From assembly GCF_040905785.1 (NCBI RefSeq), contig NZ_JBBDQW010000069.1, positions 26,631-90,630 on the forward strand: 64,000 bases of DNA. Reading direction: 5' to 3'. The DNA comes from Tistlia sp040905785. Its GTDB lineage: Bacteria > Pseudomonadota > Alphaproteobacteria > Kiloniellales > DSM-21159. Positions 1 through 7,690 of the stretch are shown here, in pieces; the stretch's first letter is position 1; every line of letters starts with the position of its first letter. The notes beneath the pieces were generated by a model. That model searched no databases and was not told where the DNA came from. It saw nothing but the letters and a program-made list of their open reading frames with translations. The position numbers were made by a program, and so were the translations under genes.

Positions 1-570
1 GCCGATCGCCGCGCCGAAGATTACGAAGACCGCGACGATGTTGACCGAGATCCCGGTCAGCGGCCCCCAGATGCCGCCCTCGGCGATGGTCAGGGTGCCG
101 AGGAAGGACTCCAGCGGAATCCCCGGATGGCCCATGCGCCCCGGCAGATGCTGGCCGAGCAGGCCGTAGGCCAGGGCCACCAGGGCCGCCGCCGGCAGCG
201 CCATCTTGACCGCCCGGCGCGCCATCTCCAGGACGACGGCGAGCAGCAGCAGGGCGACGGCGACCTGGAAGCCGCCCTCCAGGCTGCCGTACTGGTCCTC
301 CAGCTCGGCCCGGTTGAGCGCAACCCAGGCGCAGGCGGCGACGCCGGCCAGGCAGAACAGCACGCCCGCGCCGCGTCCCAGCGCCGTCCGGTAGGGCACC
401 AGCAGGAAGACCCAGGGCAGGGCCAGGGCCAGGTGGACCGGACGGCTGATCAGGTTCGGCACCAGCCCGCTGAACACCAGCCAGAGGTGGAAGACCACGC
501 TGGCGAGAGCCAGGAGGCCGGCGGCCCAGCGCAGCGCGCCGGCGAGTCTGTCACCATCGTGAAGGGTCAT
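1..570 (-). CDS. TRAP transporter fused permease (4TM/12TM, TAXI-associated), N-terminal part
   Basis: The frame reads from ATG at 570 down to the window edge, so only about the first 190 residues are present. The hydrophobic segments, the LEMARRA stretch and the GQHLPGRMGHPG motif match the N-terminal DctQ-like part and the start of the DctM-like part of fused TRAP permeases that work with TAXI receptors. Such proteins use an ion gradient to import small carboxylates across the inner membrane. The TAXI receptor gene lies just upstream on the same strand (922-1896), with repeats in between. The substrate cannot be inferred. Confidence 0.85.
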   Translation of the reverse strand, partial: MTLHDGDRLAGALRWAAGLLALASVVFHLWLVFSGLVPNLISRPVHLALALPWVFLLVPYRTALGRGAGVLFCLAGVAACAWVALNRAELEDQYGSLEGGFQVAVALLLLAVVLEMARRAVKMALPAAALVALAYGLLGQHLPGRMGHPGIPLESFLGTLTIAEGGIWGPLTGISVNIVAVFVIFGAAIG

Positions 571-921
571 GGACGGGCCGGGAGGGTAGGAGGTAGGTCG
601 CGTCGGCGACGGTGCACTTCCTGGTTCGACAGGCTCACCATGAAGCGACGGAAACACCCGCGCTGACCCAACCGTCGCTTCATGGTGAGCCTGTCGAACC
701 AGGAAGCGATGGAGAGGCCTGCGCCGAAGCCCCTGTCGCTTCATGGGCGAGCCTGTCGAACCACGAAGCGATGAGAGCCCTGCGCCGACGTCCCCGTCGC
801 TTCATGGTGAGCCTGTCGAACCAGGAAGCGTGAGGGGCCTGCGCCGAAGTTCCCGTCGCTTCGTGGTGAGCCTGTCGAACCATGAAGCGCACGGTCGGGG
901 CCGCCGGCGCAGGCTCCGCGG
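571..921. repeat. Intergenic array of five REP-like elements
   Basis: This gap between the TAXI receptor and its permease holds five copies of one repeat: 622-651 (+), then 672-701, 733-763, 794-823 and 853-882 (all -). The + copy carries GGTTCGACAGGCTCACCATG followed by AAGCGACGG; the others are reverse complements with a few substitutions. The first two form an inverted pair 20 bp apart. The last four recur every 59-61 bp, and the sequence between them is also similar (GCCTGCGCCGAAG). Short open frames across the array are repeat-derived, not genes. Confidence 0.9.
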
Positions 922-1896
922 TCAGGAAGCCGGCAGCTCGATGCCGGCTTCCTTGTAGTAGCGCGCCGCCCCGGGATGCAGCTCGGCGCCGAGCACCGCC
1001 AGCAGGTCCGGCGTGATGGCGTCCCACCAGGGCGCGGTCTCGGCCATCTCCGCCTTGGCTTCCCAGAAGCCCTTGGTCAGCTGGTAGGCCGTCTCCTCCG
1101 CCATGGCCGCCGTGGCGTAGGCCGCGACCGGCAGGGTCGTGGTCGCGACATCGGTCTCGACGCCGTCGTAGGTGCCCGCGGGGATCACCAGCTTGTCGCG
1201 CCCGGTCAGGGCGATCTGCTCGTCGCTCATCGAGAGCAGCTTGATGCCGGTGCCGGCGGCGGCCTCCATGACGTTGGGCGCCGGGTGGCTGCCGGCCGTG
1301 ACGAAGCCGTCGATCTGGCCGTTCTGCAGGGCCGGCACCGCCGAGTTCAGCTCGGCGTCGGCCAGCTCGACCTTGCCCTCCAGGCCGAACAGGCCGAGGT
1401 ACTTGGCGCCCTCGCTGGCGCCGAAGCTGCCCTTGCCGATCAGCAGGGTCTTGCCTGCCAGGTCATCCCAGCCGTCGATGCCGGCGTCCTCGCGCACGAC
1501 CAGGTGCATGGTTAGGAAGGGGATCGGGAAGAGGCCGCGGATCTCCTGGTAGGGCGCGGTGTCGTCGCCCTCGAACATCGCCTTGCCGCCGGCGGCCAGC
1601 TTGACCAGGCCGGGCGGCGTCGTGAAGACGTAGGAGCCGCCGCGCTTGGCCGCCTCCTTCACGTTCTGCACCGAGCCCTGGCTCTCCTCGCCGCTGACGA
1701 CGATCTCGCCGCCGGTCGCCCGGGCGACCGCCTCGGCGATCTGCACGCCCATCTGGTAGTAGGAGGAGGTCGACTTGGCCGACTTGTAGGTCACCCGCGT
1801 CTCGGCCCGGGCCGTCTCGGCGGCGAGGCCAACCGCCGCGAGCAGCGCGAGGCCGCCGAAGAGTCCGCGCGCAAGGGCGCGCCTGCTGCTGTCCAT
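922..1896 (-). CDS. TAXI family TRAP transporter solute-binding protein
   Basis: This 324-residue periplasmic receptor has an N-terminal signal peptide: basic MDSSRRALARG, a hydrophobic core and AETARAE near residue 30. The mature part begins with YKSAKSTSSYYQMG and contains KTLLIGKGSFGASEG and NGQIDGFVTAG, the pattern of TAXI (TRAP-associated extracytoplasmic immunogenic) proteins. It should deliver a small organic acid, possibly glutamate- or oxoglutarate-like in other members, to the fused permease downstream at 1-570. The start at 1896 has GGGGAG upstream. The repeat array between receptor and permease may affect relative expression. Confidence 0.9.
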   Translation of the reverse strand: MDSSRRALARGLFGGLALLAAVGLAAETARAETRVTYKSAKSTSSYYQMGVQIAEAVARATGGEIVVSGEESQGSVQNVKEAAKRGGSYVFTTPPGLVKLAAGGKAMFEGDDTAPYQEIRGLFPIPFLTMHLVVREDAGIDGWDDLAGKTLLIGKGSFGASEGAKYLGLFGLEGKVELADAELNSAVPALQNGQIDGFVTAGSHPAPNVMEAAAGTGIKLLSMSDEQIALTGRDKLVIPAGTYDGVETDVATTTLPVAAYATAAMAEETAYQLTKGFWEAKAEMAETAPWWDAITPDLLAVLGAELHPGAARYYKEAGIELPAS

Positions 1897-2001
1897 GGGT
1901 CGTCTCCCCTGAAGGTTTCTTGACTGCAGGCAGGCATAGCGGATTTCGCCGGGGCAGGGAAAGGAGCGCGGTCCCGCCGGTGCCAGGCGGTGCCGCGCCG
2001 T

Positions 2002-3204
2002 TCAGGGCAGCGCGACCCGCCCGACGCAGGCGAAGCGCCGCAGCCGCTCGAGCTCGGCCTCCAGCGCCGCCGTGCGGCCGCGGGCGGCGCGCACCTTCGG
2101 CTCCCACCACAGGCCCTGGACCTTCAGGGTGTCGGCCCGGCGGTCGGCCTTGAGGTCGGCGCGGCCGACCAGGCGCTCGCCCTCGAGCAGCGGGAAGACG
2201 TAGTAGCCGTAGCGGCGCTTGGGCGCCGGCACGAAGACCTCGATGCGGTAGTCGAAGCCGAAGACCCGCTCCAGGCGCTGGCGGTCGCGGATCAGGGGGT
2301 CGAAAGGACTGAGCGCGCGCAGGCGGGCGGGCGGCTGGCAGACCTCCGGCTCGGCCGCCAGGCGCTCGGGCAGGCCGGCGAAGGCGAAGGCGGCGCGCCG
2401 GCCGCCGTCGGCGCCCTCGACCGCGACCTCGACCAGCTCGCCGGCGGCCAGGGCCTCGTGGCACCAGGCGGTCGCCTCGGCCGGGCTCAGCGCGTCCCAG
2501 AAGCGGGCGATCTCGCCCGGGGTCGCGAAGACCAGGCGCTCCAGGGCGCTGCGGCAGTTCCAGTCGCGGAAGGCTTGCCCGTCGGGCGGCGGTCCCCGGT
2601 GCGCTGCCGGAATCACCCGCTCGGCGAGGTCGTAGACCTTCTGGAAGGCGACGCGCCTGGCCACGGCCAGGACGCCGGTGCGCCAGAGGTACTCCAGCGC
2701 GACCTTCTCGGGATGCCAGTCCCACCAGCCTTGCGACCCCTTAGGCCGGTAGGCGCCGAAGTCGCGGGCCATCAGCGGGCCCTCGGCGGCGACCCGCGCG
2801 GCGACATGGCCGATGTAGCTCTCGAAGTCGGCGCCGTGCCAGTTGCGCCAGCGGCCGGCGAGGCGCTCGCGCTCGCGCTCGAAGCGCGGCTGCCACCAGG
2901 TCCAGAAGCGGCTCGGCAGGATCGCCGCGTCGTGGGTCCAGTTCTCGAACAGGCTGCGCTCGCCTTCGAGCAGGCGGGCGAGCTGCTTCTGCCGGTAGGT
3001 CTGGTTGCGCGAGAAGAGGATCTGGTGGTGGGCGCGCTCGACGATGTTGATGGAGTCGACCTGGACGAATCCGAGCCGCTCGACCAGGTCCTGGAGCCCC
3101 GCGAGGTCGAGCTTGCGGTTCGGCGGCTCGGCCAGGCCCTGGGCCTGCAGCAGCAGGCGCCGCGCCTGGCGGTTGGTGACGAGGGGCAGGCTGTCGCTGG
3201 GCAT
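2002..3204 (-). CDS. YcaQ/AlkX-like winged-helix DNA glycosylase
   Basis: This 400-residue protein belongs to the HTH_42 family, whose members AlkZ and YcaQ (AlkX) unhook DNA interstrand crosslinks and alkylated bases. The N-terminal VTNRQARRLLL and the segment FVQVDSINIVERAHH (about residues 46-60) hold the Gln-x-Asp triplet expected of the AlkX branch, where AlkZ has Gln-x-Gln. SPFDPLIRDRQRLERVFGFDY and GYYVFPLLEGERLVGRADLK are the usual C-terminal landmarks. It is a single gene with no obvious operon partner; the repeat-rich region lies upstream. Its damage substrate is inferred from family only. Confidence 0.88.
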   Translation of the reverse strand: MPSDSLPLVTNRQARRLLLQAQGLAEPPNRKLDLAGLQDLVERLGFVQVDSINIVERAHHQILFSRNQTYRQKQLARLLEGERSLFENWTHDAAILPSRFWTWWQPRFERERERLAGRWRNWHGADFESYIGHVAARVAAEGPLMARDFGAYRPKGSQGWWDWHPEKVALEYLWRTGVLAVARRVAFQKVYDLAERVIPAAHRGPPPDGQAFRDWNCRSALERLVFATPGEIARFWDALSPAEATAWCHEALAAGELVEVAVEGADGGRRAAFAFAGLPERLAAEPEVCQPPARLRALSPFDPLIRDRQRLERVFGFDYRIEVFVPAPKRRYGYYVFPLLEGERLVGRADLKADRRADTLKVQGLWWEPKVRAARGRTAALEAELERLRRFACVGRVALP

Positions 3205-3908
3205 GGCCGGGAGCTCTGGGAACGAAAGCGGTACGGCAGCCTAGCCGAGCGTCCGCCGATTCCCTAGCCCGTGCGCGAACGGCAGCGGGGCGGCGGAGCA
3301 ACCCCGGGCGGCCGGGTCTCGGCGCTCGCATGGTTCGACAGGCTCACCATGAAGCGACGGGGGCGCCGGGTTGCGGTGGCGCCGGGTGACGGGGCCGCCG
3401 GGTGCCTGTCCGCCCTGACTCCGGCAGGGGGCAGCCGGCCGGCCGGCCGCCGATCGATCCTCGACGTGCCCCGCAGCGGCGAAGCTGCCGGGCCGCCTGC
3501 GCCCGCCCGCCCGTCGCTTCATGGTGAGCTTGTCGAACCATGCAAGCGCCGGAACCCTGCCGCTGCCGCCCCTTGCCGGAGGCGGCAGGTGCAGGGGCGG
3601 GGCGGCGGAGGCACCCTGGCGGCCGGGTCTCGGCGCTCGCATGGTTCGACAAGCTCACCATGAAGCGACGGTAGCGCCGAGTGCCCTGTCCCACCGCCTT
3701 CCGGCAGGGGGTTGCCGGCAAGGCCGCCCGCCGATCAGTCCTCGAAGCTGCCGCGCCGCCTGCACCTGCCCGCCCGTCGCTTCATGGTGAGCTTGTCGAA
3801 CCATGCAAGCGCAGGAACCCCGCCGCTGCCGCCCCTGGCCGGGGGCGCCGACAATCGCGCTTCGCCCGCCGCGCTTGCATCCCCGTCCCATGTGCAGGAT
3901 CAGGAGGC
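3205..3908. repeat. Repeat-rich intergenic region: two tandem copies of a ~300-bp segment
   Basis: There is no credible gene here. Two related segments follow each other: about 3303-3610 and 3611-3850. Each contains GGCCGGGTCTCGGCGCTCGC, a + REP-like element (3331-3360; 3642-3671), a GC-rich middle ending in a copy of the 3' end of udh (3448-3490; 3725-3757), a - REP-like element (3511-3540; 3774-3803) and a GCCGCTGCCGCCCC tail. A third, partial copy lies at 4725-4880 beside udh itself. The many overlapping open frames on both strands come from the repeats. Confidence 0.88.
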
Positions 3909-4364
3909 ATGTACAGGATCGGGACGCCGGGCTACGACAAGTCCGATCAGGCCAAGCGGTGGGCGCTGCCGGACCGCGTCTTCTTCGCGTGCGGCGCCTG
4001 CCATATCCTGGCCTTTGCCTTCATGGAGCGCTATGGCGGCTCGGGCGCGCGCGCGCTCTGGCTCAGACCCGCGCGAGGTCACGCCAGCAACCACATCTTC
4101 GTCGCGACGGCCGACTGGACCTTCGACTACCACGGCTACGCCGAGCGCCGGCGCTATCTCGACCACACCTTCGACAAGGCCCGCAGGTGGTGGCCGGGAT
4201 GGGACGCGACGTTCGTAGAGCTGCCGACGGAGGTGCTGATCTCGGAGCCGAAGTCGCGGCAGTACGATGGGCTCCGGCTGCGCGAGCCTTCACAGTTCCT
4301 ACGCGACCCCCTGTCGCGGGCGCGGGCCTTCCTCGACCGCTTCCCGCCGCCGCCCGGCCGCTGA
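3909..4364 (+). CDS. Conserved-looking hypothetical protein
   Basis: This 151-residue protein begins MYRIGTPGYDKSDQAKRW. I cannot assign a function. It is soluble, with no signal peptide or membrane segment. Its middle has ACHILAFAFMERY and SNHIFVATADWTFDYHGYAE, a Cys-His pair and a further conserved-looking His/Asp cluster that could suggest a papain- or transglutaminase-like fold, but this is speculative. The ATG at 3909 is preceded almost directly by AGGAGG. The frame extends upstream into repeats, so this internal start is preferred. It sits between repeat blocks. Confidence 0.6.
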   Translation: MYRIGTPGYDKSDQAKRWALPDRVFFACGACHILAFAFMERYGGSGARALWLRPARGHASNHIFVATADWTFDYHGYAERRRYLDHTFDKARRWWPGWDATFVELPTEVLISEPKSRQYDGLRLREPSQFLRDPLSRARAFLDRFPPPPGR

Positions 4365-4365
4365 A

Positions 4366-4404
4366 CAGTCCTCGCAGTGCCCGCGACGGCGAAGCTGCCG
4401 CCCA
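4366..4404. repeat. Short copy of the udh 3' end
   Basis: The 39 bases right after the hypothetical gene's stop read CAGTCCTCG and then GACGGCGAAGCTGCCGCCC. They closely match the antisense of the last codons and stop of udh at 4848-4885. This is the smallest of three extra copies of that segment in the neighbourhood. Confidence 0.7.
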
Positions 4405-4464
4405 CTTGCCGAATCGAACTCGACCACCTAGCGTTGAATTCCTTACTTCCAGTGGAGCAGTGTC

Positions 4465-4708
4465 ATGGCAACCCGGCACGACCTCGGAGACTGGGTAGTG
4501 GAAGCCCTGAAGCACCACGGCGGTGAGGCCAGCATCCTCCAGGTGGCAGAATTCATTTGGGCGCGACGTCAACCCGAACTCCGCGCCTCGGGGCCGCTGT
4601 TCTACACTTGGCAGTATGACATGCGATGGGCAGCAACTAGGCTGCGCAGGAAGGGCTTGATCGCCGCCCCGCGCACCGGCCGACAGGGTGTGGGCGCTTC
4701 GGGGCTAG
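4465..4708 (+). pseudogene. Small winged-helix-like protein, probably frameshifted near its C-terminus
   Basis: It opens with MATRHDLGDWVVEALKHHGG and continues through FYTWQYDMRWAATRLRRKG, a compact helix-rich domain resembling small Mrr_N-like winged-helix proteins. In its own frame it runs on through the repeat at 4756-4785 and into sequence antisense to udh, stopping only at 5040, which looks unnatural. In the frame shifted by one base, codons 4682-4705 read DRVWALRG and stop with TAG at 4706. A terminal V/I-W-A/E-L is what such domains usually end with. A one-base indel around 4660-4680 would explain this. Function unknown. Confidence 0.5.
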
Positions 4709-4724
4709 GTGCACTATCGCAGGG

Positions 4725-4794
4725 GCACCCTGGCGGCCGGGTCTCGGCGCTCGCATGGTTCGACAGGCTCACCATGAAGCGACGGTGGCGCCGG
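4725..4794. repeat. Partial copy of the 3.3/3.6-kb repeat segment, with REP-like element
   Basis: From GCACCCTGGCGGCCGGGTCT this stretch is nearly identical to 3611-3680. It includes a + REP-like element at 4756-4785, and then runs towards the true 3' end of udh at 4848. It is probably the ancestral junction from which the copies at 3.3 and 3.6 kb arose, because only here is the udh tail part of an intact gene. Confidence 0.8.
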
Positions 4795-4847
4795 GCGACC
4801 TGTCCGCCATGTCTCCGGCATGGGGCAACCGGCCGCCCGGCCGCCGA

Positions 4848-5642
4848 TCAGTCCTCGAAGTGGCCCGCGGCGGCGAAGCTGCCGCCCTGGAAGCGCACGG
4901 CGGGGTCGTCGGGGTCCTGGCGCGGGTGGGCGGCCTCGACCTTGGCGCGGAACTGCTCGGAGCTGTCCTGCGGCACCCAGCCGAGGAAGGCGGCATGGCC
5001 GTTGTCCCACCACTGCTCGCGGTTGGCCGAGGCGCCGTAGAGCACCGTGTGGCCGACTCGCGTCGCCTCGAAGACGCGCTTGACCAGGCGCACGAAGTCG
5101 TCGGGGCTCAGCCAGGTCGCCAGCATCCGGCGGTCCTTGGGCTCGGGATAGCAGGAGCCGATGCGCACCGCGACGTTCTCCAGCCCGAACTTGTCGAAGT
5201 AGTAGCTGCCCAGGTTCTCGCCGTAGGCCTTCGACAGGCCGTAGAGGCTGTCGGGCTTCTGCCTGGAGCCGCCGTCGAGCCTATCCTCGCGGCGGTGGAA
5301 GCCGATCGCGTGGTTGGAGCTGGCGAAGAGGATGCGCGGGGCGCCGTGGCGCCGGGCGGCGTCGAACAGGTTGTAGGTGCCGCGGAAGTTGGACTGCAGG
5401 ATGTTCTCGAAGGTGTTCTCGACCGAGACGCCGCCCAGGTGGACGATGCCGTCGCAGCCCTCGACCAGGCTGTCGACCGCGGCGGCTTCGGCGAGATCGC
5501 AGGGCACCAGCTCCTCGCCGGGGCCGGCCTGGCCGAGGTCGGCGATGTCGGAGAGCCTGAGGACGCTCGCGTAGCCGGCCAGGCGCTCGCGCAGCAGGCG
5601 GCCCAGGCTGCCGGCCGCGCCGGTGATCAGAAGACGATTCAT
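4848..5642 (-). CDS. udh: Uronate dehydrogenase
   Basis: This 264-residue NAD-dependent short-chain dehydrogenase of the epimerase type oxidises D-galacturonate or D-glucuronate to the aldaro-1,5-lactone. The Rossmann motif is LLITGAAGSLG near the N-terminus. The catalytic region includes ASSNHAIGF and YGLSKAYGEN (Tyr-x3-Lys). RIGSCYPEP, WWDN and VRFQGGSF match the Agrobacterium enzyme in order and length. The start at 5642 has GGGAGAG upstream. It is the last gene of the leftward dctP-dctQ-dctM-udh group and supplies the first step for the kdgD-gci-gli genes transcribed rightward from about 9.8 kb. Confidence 0.93.
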   Translation of the reverse strand: MNRLLITGAAGSLGRLLRERLAGYASVLRLSDIADLGQAGPGEELVPCDLAEAAAVDSLVEGCDGIVHLGGVSVENTFENILQSNFRGTYNLFDAARRHGAPRILFASSNHAIGFHRREDRLDGGSRQKPDSLYGLSKAYGENLGSYYFDKFGLENVAVRIGSCYPEPKDRRMLATWLSPDDFVRLVKRVFEATRVGHTVLYGASANREQWWDNGHAAFLGWVPQDSSEQFRAKVEAAHPRQDPDDPAVRFQGGSFAAAGHFED

Positions 5643-5695
5643 CGAAGCTCTCCCGCGGTGGTTGCCGGCGTCTCTTCCAGTATGAGAAATCCAAG

Positions 5696-6976
5696 CTAAC
5701 CGATCCAGCCGGGCAGGGTCAGGGAGATCGCCGGGATGAAGGTGGTCAGCATGAGGGCCGTCAGGATCGCCAGGTAGAACGGCCAGATCGTGACCACGGC
5801 GCGCTCGATCCTGACGCCGCCGATGGCGCAGCCGACGAACAGGCAGGCGCCGACCGGGGGCGTGCAGAGGCCGAGGCCCAGGTTCATCATCAGGATCATG
5901 CCGAACTGGATCGGGTCCATGCCGAAGGAGGCCACGACCGGCAGGAAGATCGGCGTGCAGATCAGGATCAGGGCGGCCATGTCCATGATCATGCCGAGCA
6001 CCAGCAGCATGACGTTGAGCATCAGCAGGATCACGATCGGGTCGCTGGAGATCGCGGTCAGCGCGCCGGTCAGCTGCTCGGGGACCCGGTAGAGCGCCAG
6101 CAGGTAGGCGAAGGCGGTGGCGCAGCCGACCAGGATCATGACCATCGCCGTGGTGCGCACCGCCGAGAGCACAGCGATGCGGAACTTCGCCCAGCTGAGC
6201 TGGCGGTAGACCAGTGTCGTGACGGCGAGCGCGTAGATTACGCCGATCGCGCCGGATTCGGTCACCGTGAAGATCCCGGAGAGCACGCCGCCGACGATGA
6301 TCACGGCGGTGAACAGCCCGGGGATCGCGGTCGCCGCGCTGAGCAGCAGGCTGCGCCACCCGGGGAAGCGCTCGGCGGCATAGCCGCGGCGGACCGCCAC
6401 CAGGTAGGCGGCGACGGCAAGGCAGATGCACATGATGACGCCGGGCACGATGCCGGCGATGAACAGCTTCGACACCGAGATGCCGCCGCCCGCCGCCACC
6501 GCGTAGAGGATCATGTTGTGGCTCGGCGGGATCATGATGCCGGCCAGGGAGGAGGTCACCGTGACGTTGACCGCATAGTCGGCGTCGTAGCCCTTCTCCT
6601 TCATCACCGGGATCAGGATCGAGCCGAGCGCCGAGACGTCGGCGACCGCCGAGCCGGAGATGCCGCCGAACAGCATCGAGGAGAAGACGTTGACCTGGCC
6701 GAGCCCGCCGCGCAGCGAGCCGACCGCCGCGGCGGCCAGCTGCACCAGGCGCTGGGCGATGCCGCCGTGCAGCATCAGCTCGCCGGCGAAGATGAAGAAG
6801 GGAATGGCGAGCAGCGAGAAGACCGAGATGCCCGAGAGGATGCGCTGGAAGGCGATCAGCAGCGGCAGCCCCTCGTAGGCGAAGGCGGCGACCGCGGCGA
6901 CGCCGAGCGCGAAGGCGACCGGGACGCCGATGACGACGCCGACCGCGAAGATCCCGAGCAGCAGGGCGAGGCCCAT
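5696..6976 (-). CDS. dctM: TRAP transporter large permease DctM subunit
   Basis: This 426-residue, roughly 12-helix inner-membrane protein matches the usual DctM length. IPFFIFAGELM, SMLFGGISGSAVADVSALG and GIMIPPSHNMI (about residues 57-155) and NLGLGLCTPPVGACLFVGCAIG near the C-terminus are hallmarks of the family and of its substrate/ion pathway. It forms the import channel with DctQ, whose stop lies 3 bases upstream. The operon link to udh predicts uronate as the substrate carried by the DctP receptor. Confidence 0.95.
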   Translation of the reverse strand: MGLALLLGIFAVGVVIGVPVAFALGVAAVAAFAYEGLPLLIAFQRILSGISVFSLLAIPFFIFAGELMLHGGIAQRLVQLAAAAVGSLRGGLGQVNVFSSMLFGGISGSAVADVSALGSILIPVMKEKGYDADYAVNVTVTSSLAGIMIPPSHNMILYAVAAGGGISVSKLFIAGIVPGVIMCICLAVAAYLVAVRRGYAAERFPGWRSLLLSAATAIPGLFTAVIIVGGVLSGIFTVTESGAIGVIYALAVTTLVYRQLSWAKFRIAVLSAVRTTAMVMILVGCATAFAYLLALYRVPEQLTGALTAISSDPIVILLMLNVMLLVLGMIMDMAALILICTPIFLPVVASFGMDPIQFGMILMMNLGLGLCTPPVGACLFVGCAIGGVRIERAVVTIWPFYLAILTALMLTTFIPAISLTLPGWIG

Positions 6977-6979
6977 GGC

Positions 6980-7603
6980 TCAGCGCCGCCGCTCGGCGCG
7001 GGGGGCCTCGAAGGTCGGCGGCGCCAGCGGCGCGCCCTCGGGCGGCGCCGCGCCGAGCGACTCCAGGAGGTGATCGTCCTGCCAGGGATAGCGGCCGAGC
7101 GCGCGGCGCAGCGCGCGGCTGCCGGCGAAGAGCACCAGCAGCAGGCCGCAAACGGTCAGGGGCAGGCTGCGCAGGCCCTCGGGCAGGTCGAGCAGGGGAA
7201 TCGAGGAGGACCACTTGAAGACCACGAGGTGCCAGGCGTGCAGGGCCATCAGCAGGCCGAAGCCGGCCATCACCAGGTCACCGACCACCATCAGGGTGCG
7301 CCGTGCCCCGCGCGGCAGGGCGTCGCGCAGGAAGTCGACCGACAGGTGGCGCTGCTCGTGGACCCCGACCGCGGCCGACAGGAAGGTGATGACGACGATC
7401 AGCAGCAGGCCGAGCTGCTCGGCCCAGGTCGGCGTCTCGTTCAGCACGTAGCGGCCGAACACCAGCCAGCCGAAGATCGCGATCAGCAGGACCAGGCAGC
7501 AGCCCGAGACCAGGGTGACCAGGCGCGCCAGGGCGTCGAGCGCGCGGTCGAGCGCCCGTTCGGGACCGCTGGGCGCCAGGCGCGGCTCGAGAGGGTCGGT
7601 CAT
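6980..7603 (-). CDS. dctQ: TRAP transporter small permease DctQ subunit
   Basis: This 207-residue protein has four predicted membrane segments. ETPTWAEQLGLLLIVVITFLSA and EQRHLSVDFL are the typical DctQ signature around residues 55-90. The C-terminal 35 residues are polar and proline/alanine rich, longer than average. It pairs with DctM, which starts 3 bases after its stop. The upstream junction with dctP contains a very stable hairpin (7645-7675) that could lower permease expression relative to the binding protein. Confidence 0.92.
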   Translation of the reverse strand: MTDPLEPRLAPSGPERALDRALDALARLVTLVSGCCLVLLIAIFGWLVFGRYVLNETPTWAEQLGLLLIVVITFLSAAVGVHEQRHLSVDFLRDALPRGARRTLMVVGDLVMAGFGLLMALHAWHLVVFKWSSSIPLLDLPEGLRSLPLTVCGLLLVLFAGSRALRRALGRYPWQDDHLLESLGAAPPEGAPLAPPTFEAPRAERRR

Positions 7604-7644
7604 GAGGCGGGCGGTCCGGGGCAGGGCAGGAGGGTCGGGCAGAA

Positions 7645-7675
7645 GCCCGGCCGGACGGGCTTCGTCCGGCCGGGC
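7645..7675 (-). promoter_or_regulatory. Stable hairpin between dctP and dctQ
   Basis: GCCCGGCCGGAC and GTCCGGCCGGGC form a perfect 12-bp stem around a 7-base loop in the 87-bp gap between dctP and dctQ. There is no T-run, so it is more likely an mRNA-stabilising or processing hairpin than a simple terminator. Confidence 0.6.
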
Positions 7676-7690
7676 GTCATCGCAGCAGGC

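Noticed and set aside
672..900. Regularly spaced 60-bp repeats resembling a small CRISPR array
   Set aside because: The spacers are similar to each other, repeats are degenerate, the same element occurs singly elsewhere in both orientations, and no cas gene is present.
612..1027. Small open frames containing MVRQAHHEA, WFDRLTMKR or HGEPVEP at each repeat
   Set aside because: They are translations of the REP-like element in different frames, without ribosome sites or conserved extension.
4848..7214. Very long alternative frames overlapping the TRAP and udh genes, and similar ones opposite fdhA, gcd and lptD
   Set aside because: High GC removes stop codons on the opposite strand and other frames; the alternatives have skewed Arg/Pro/Ala composition while the chosen frames carry clear family motifs.
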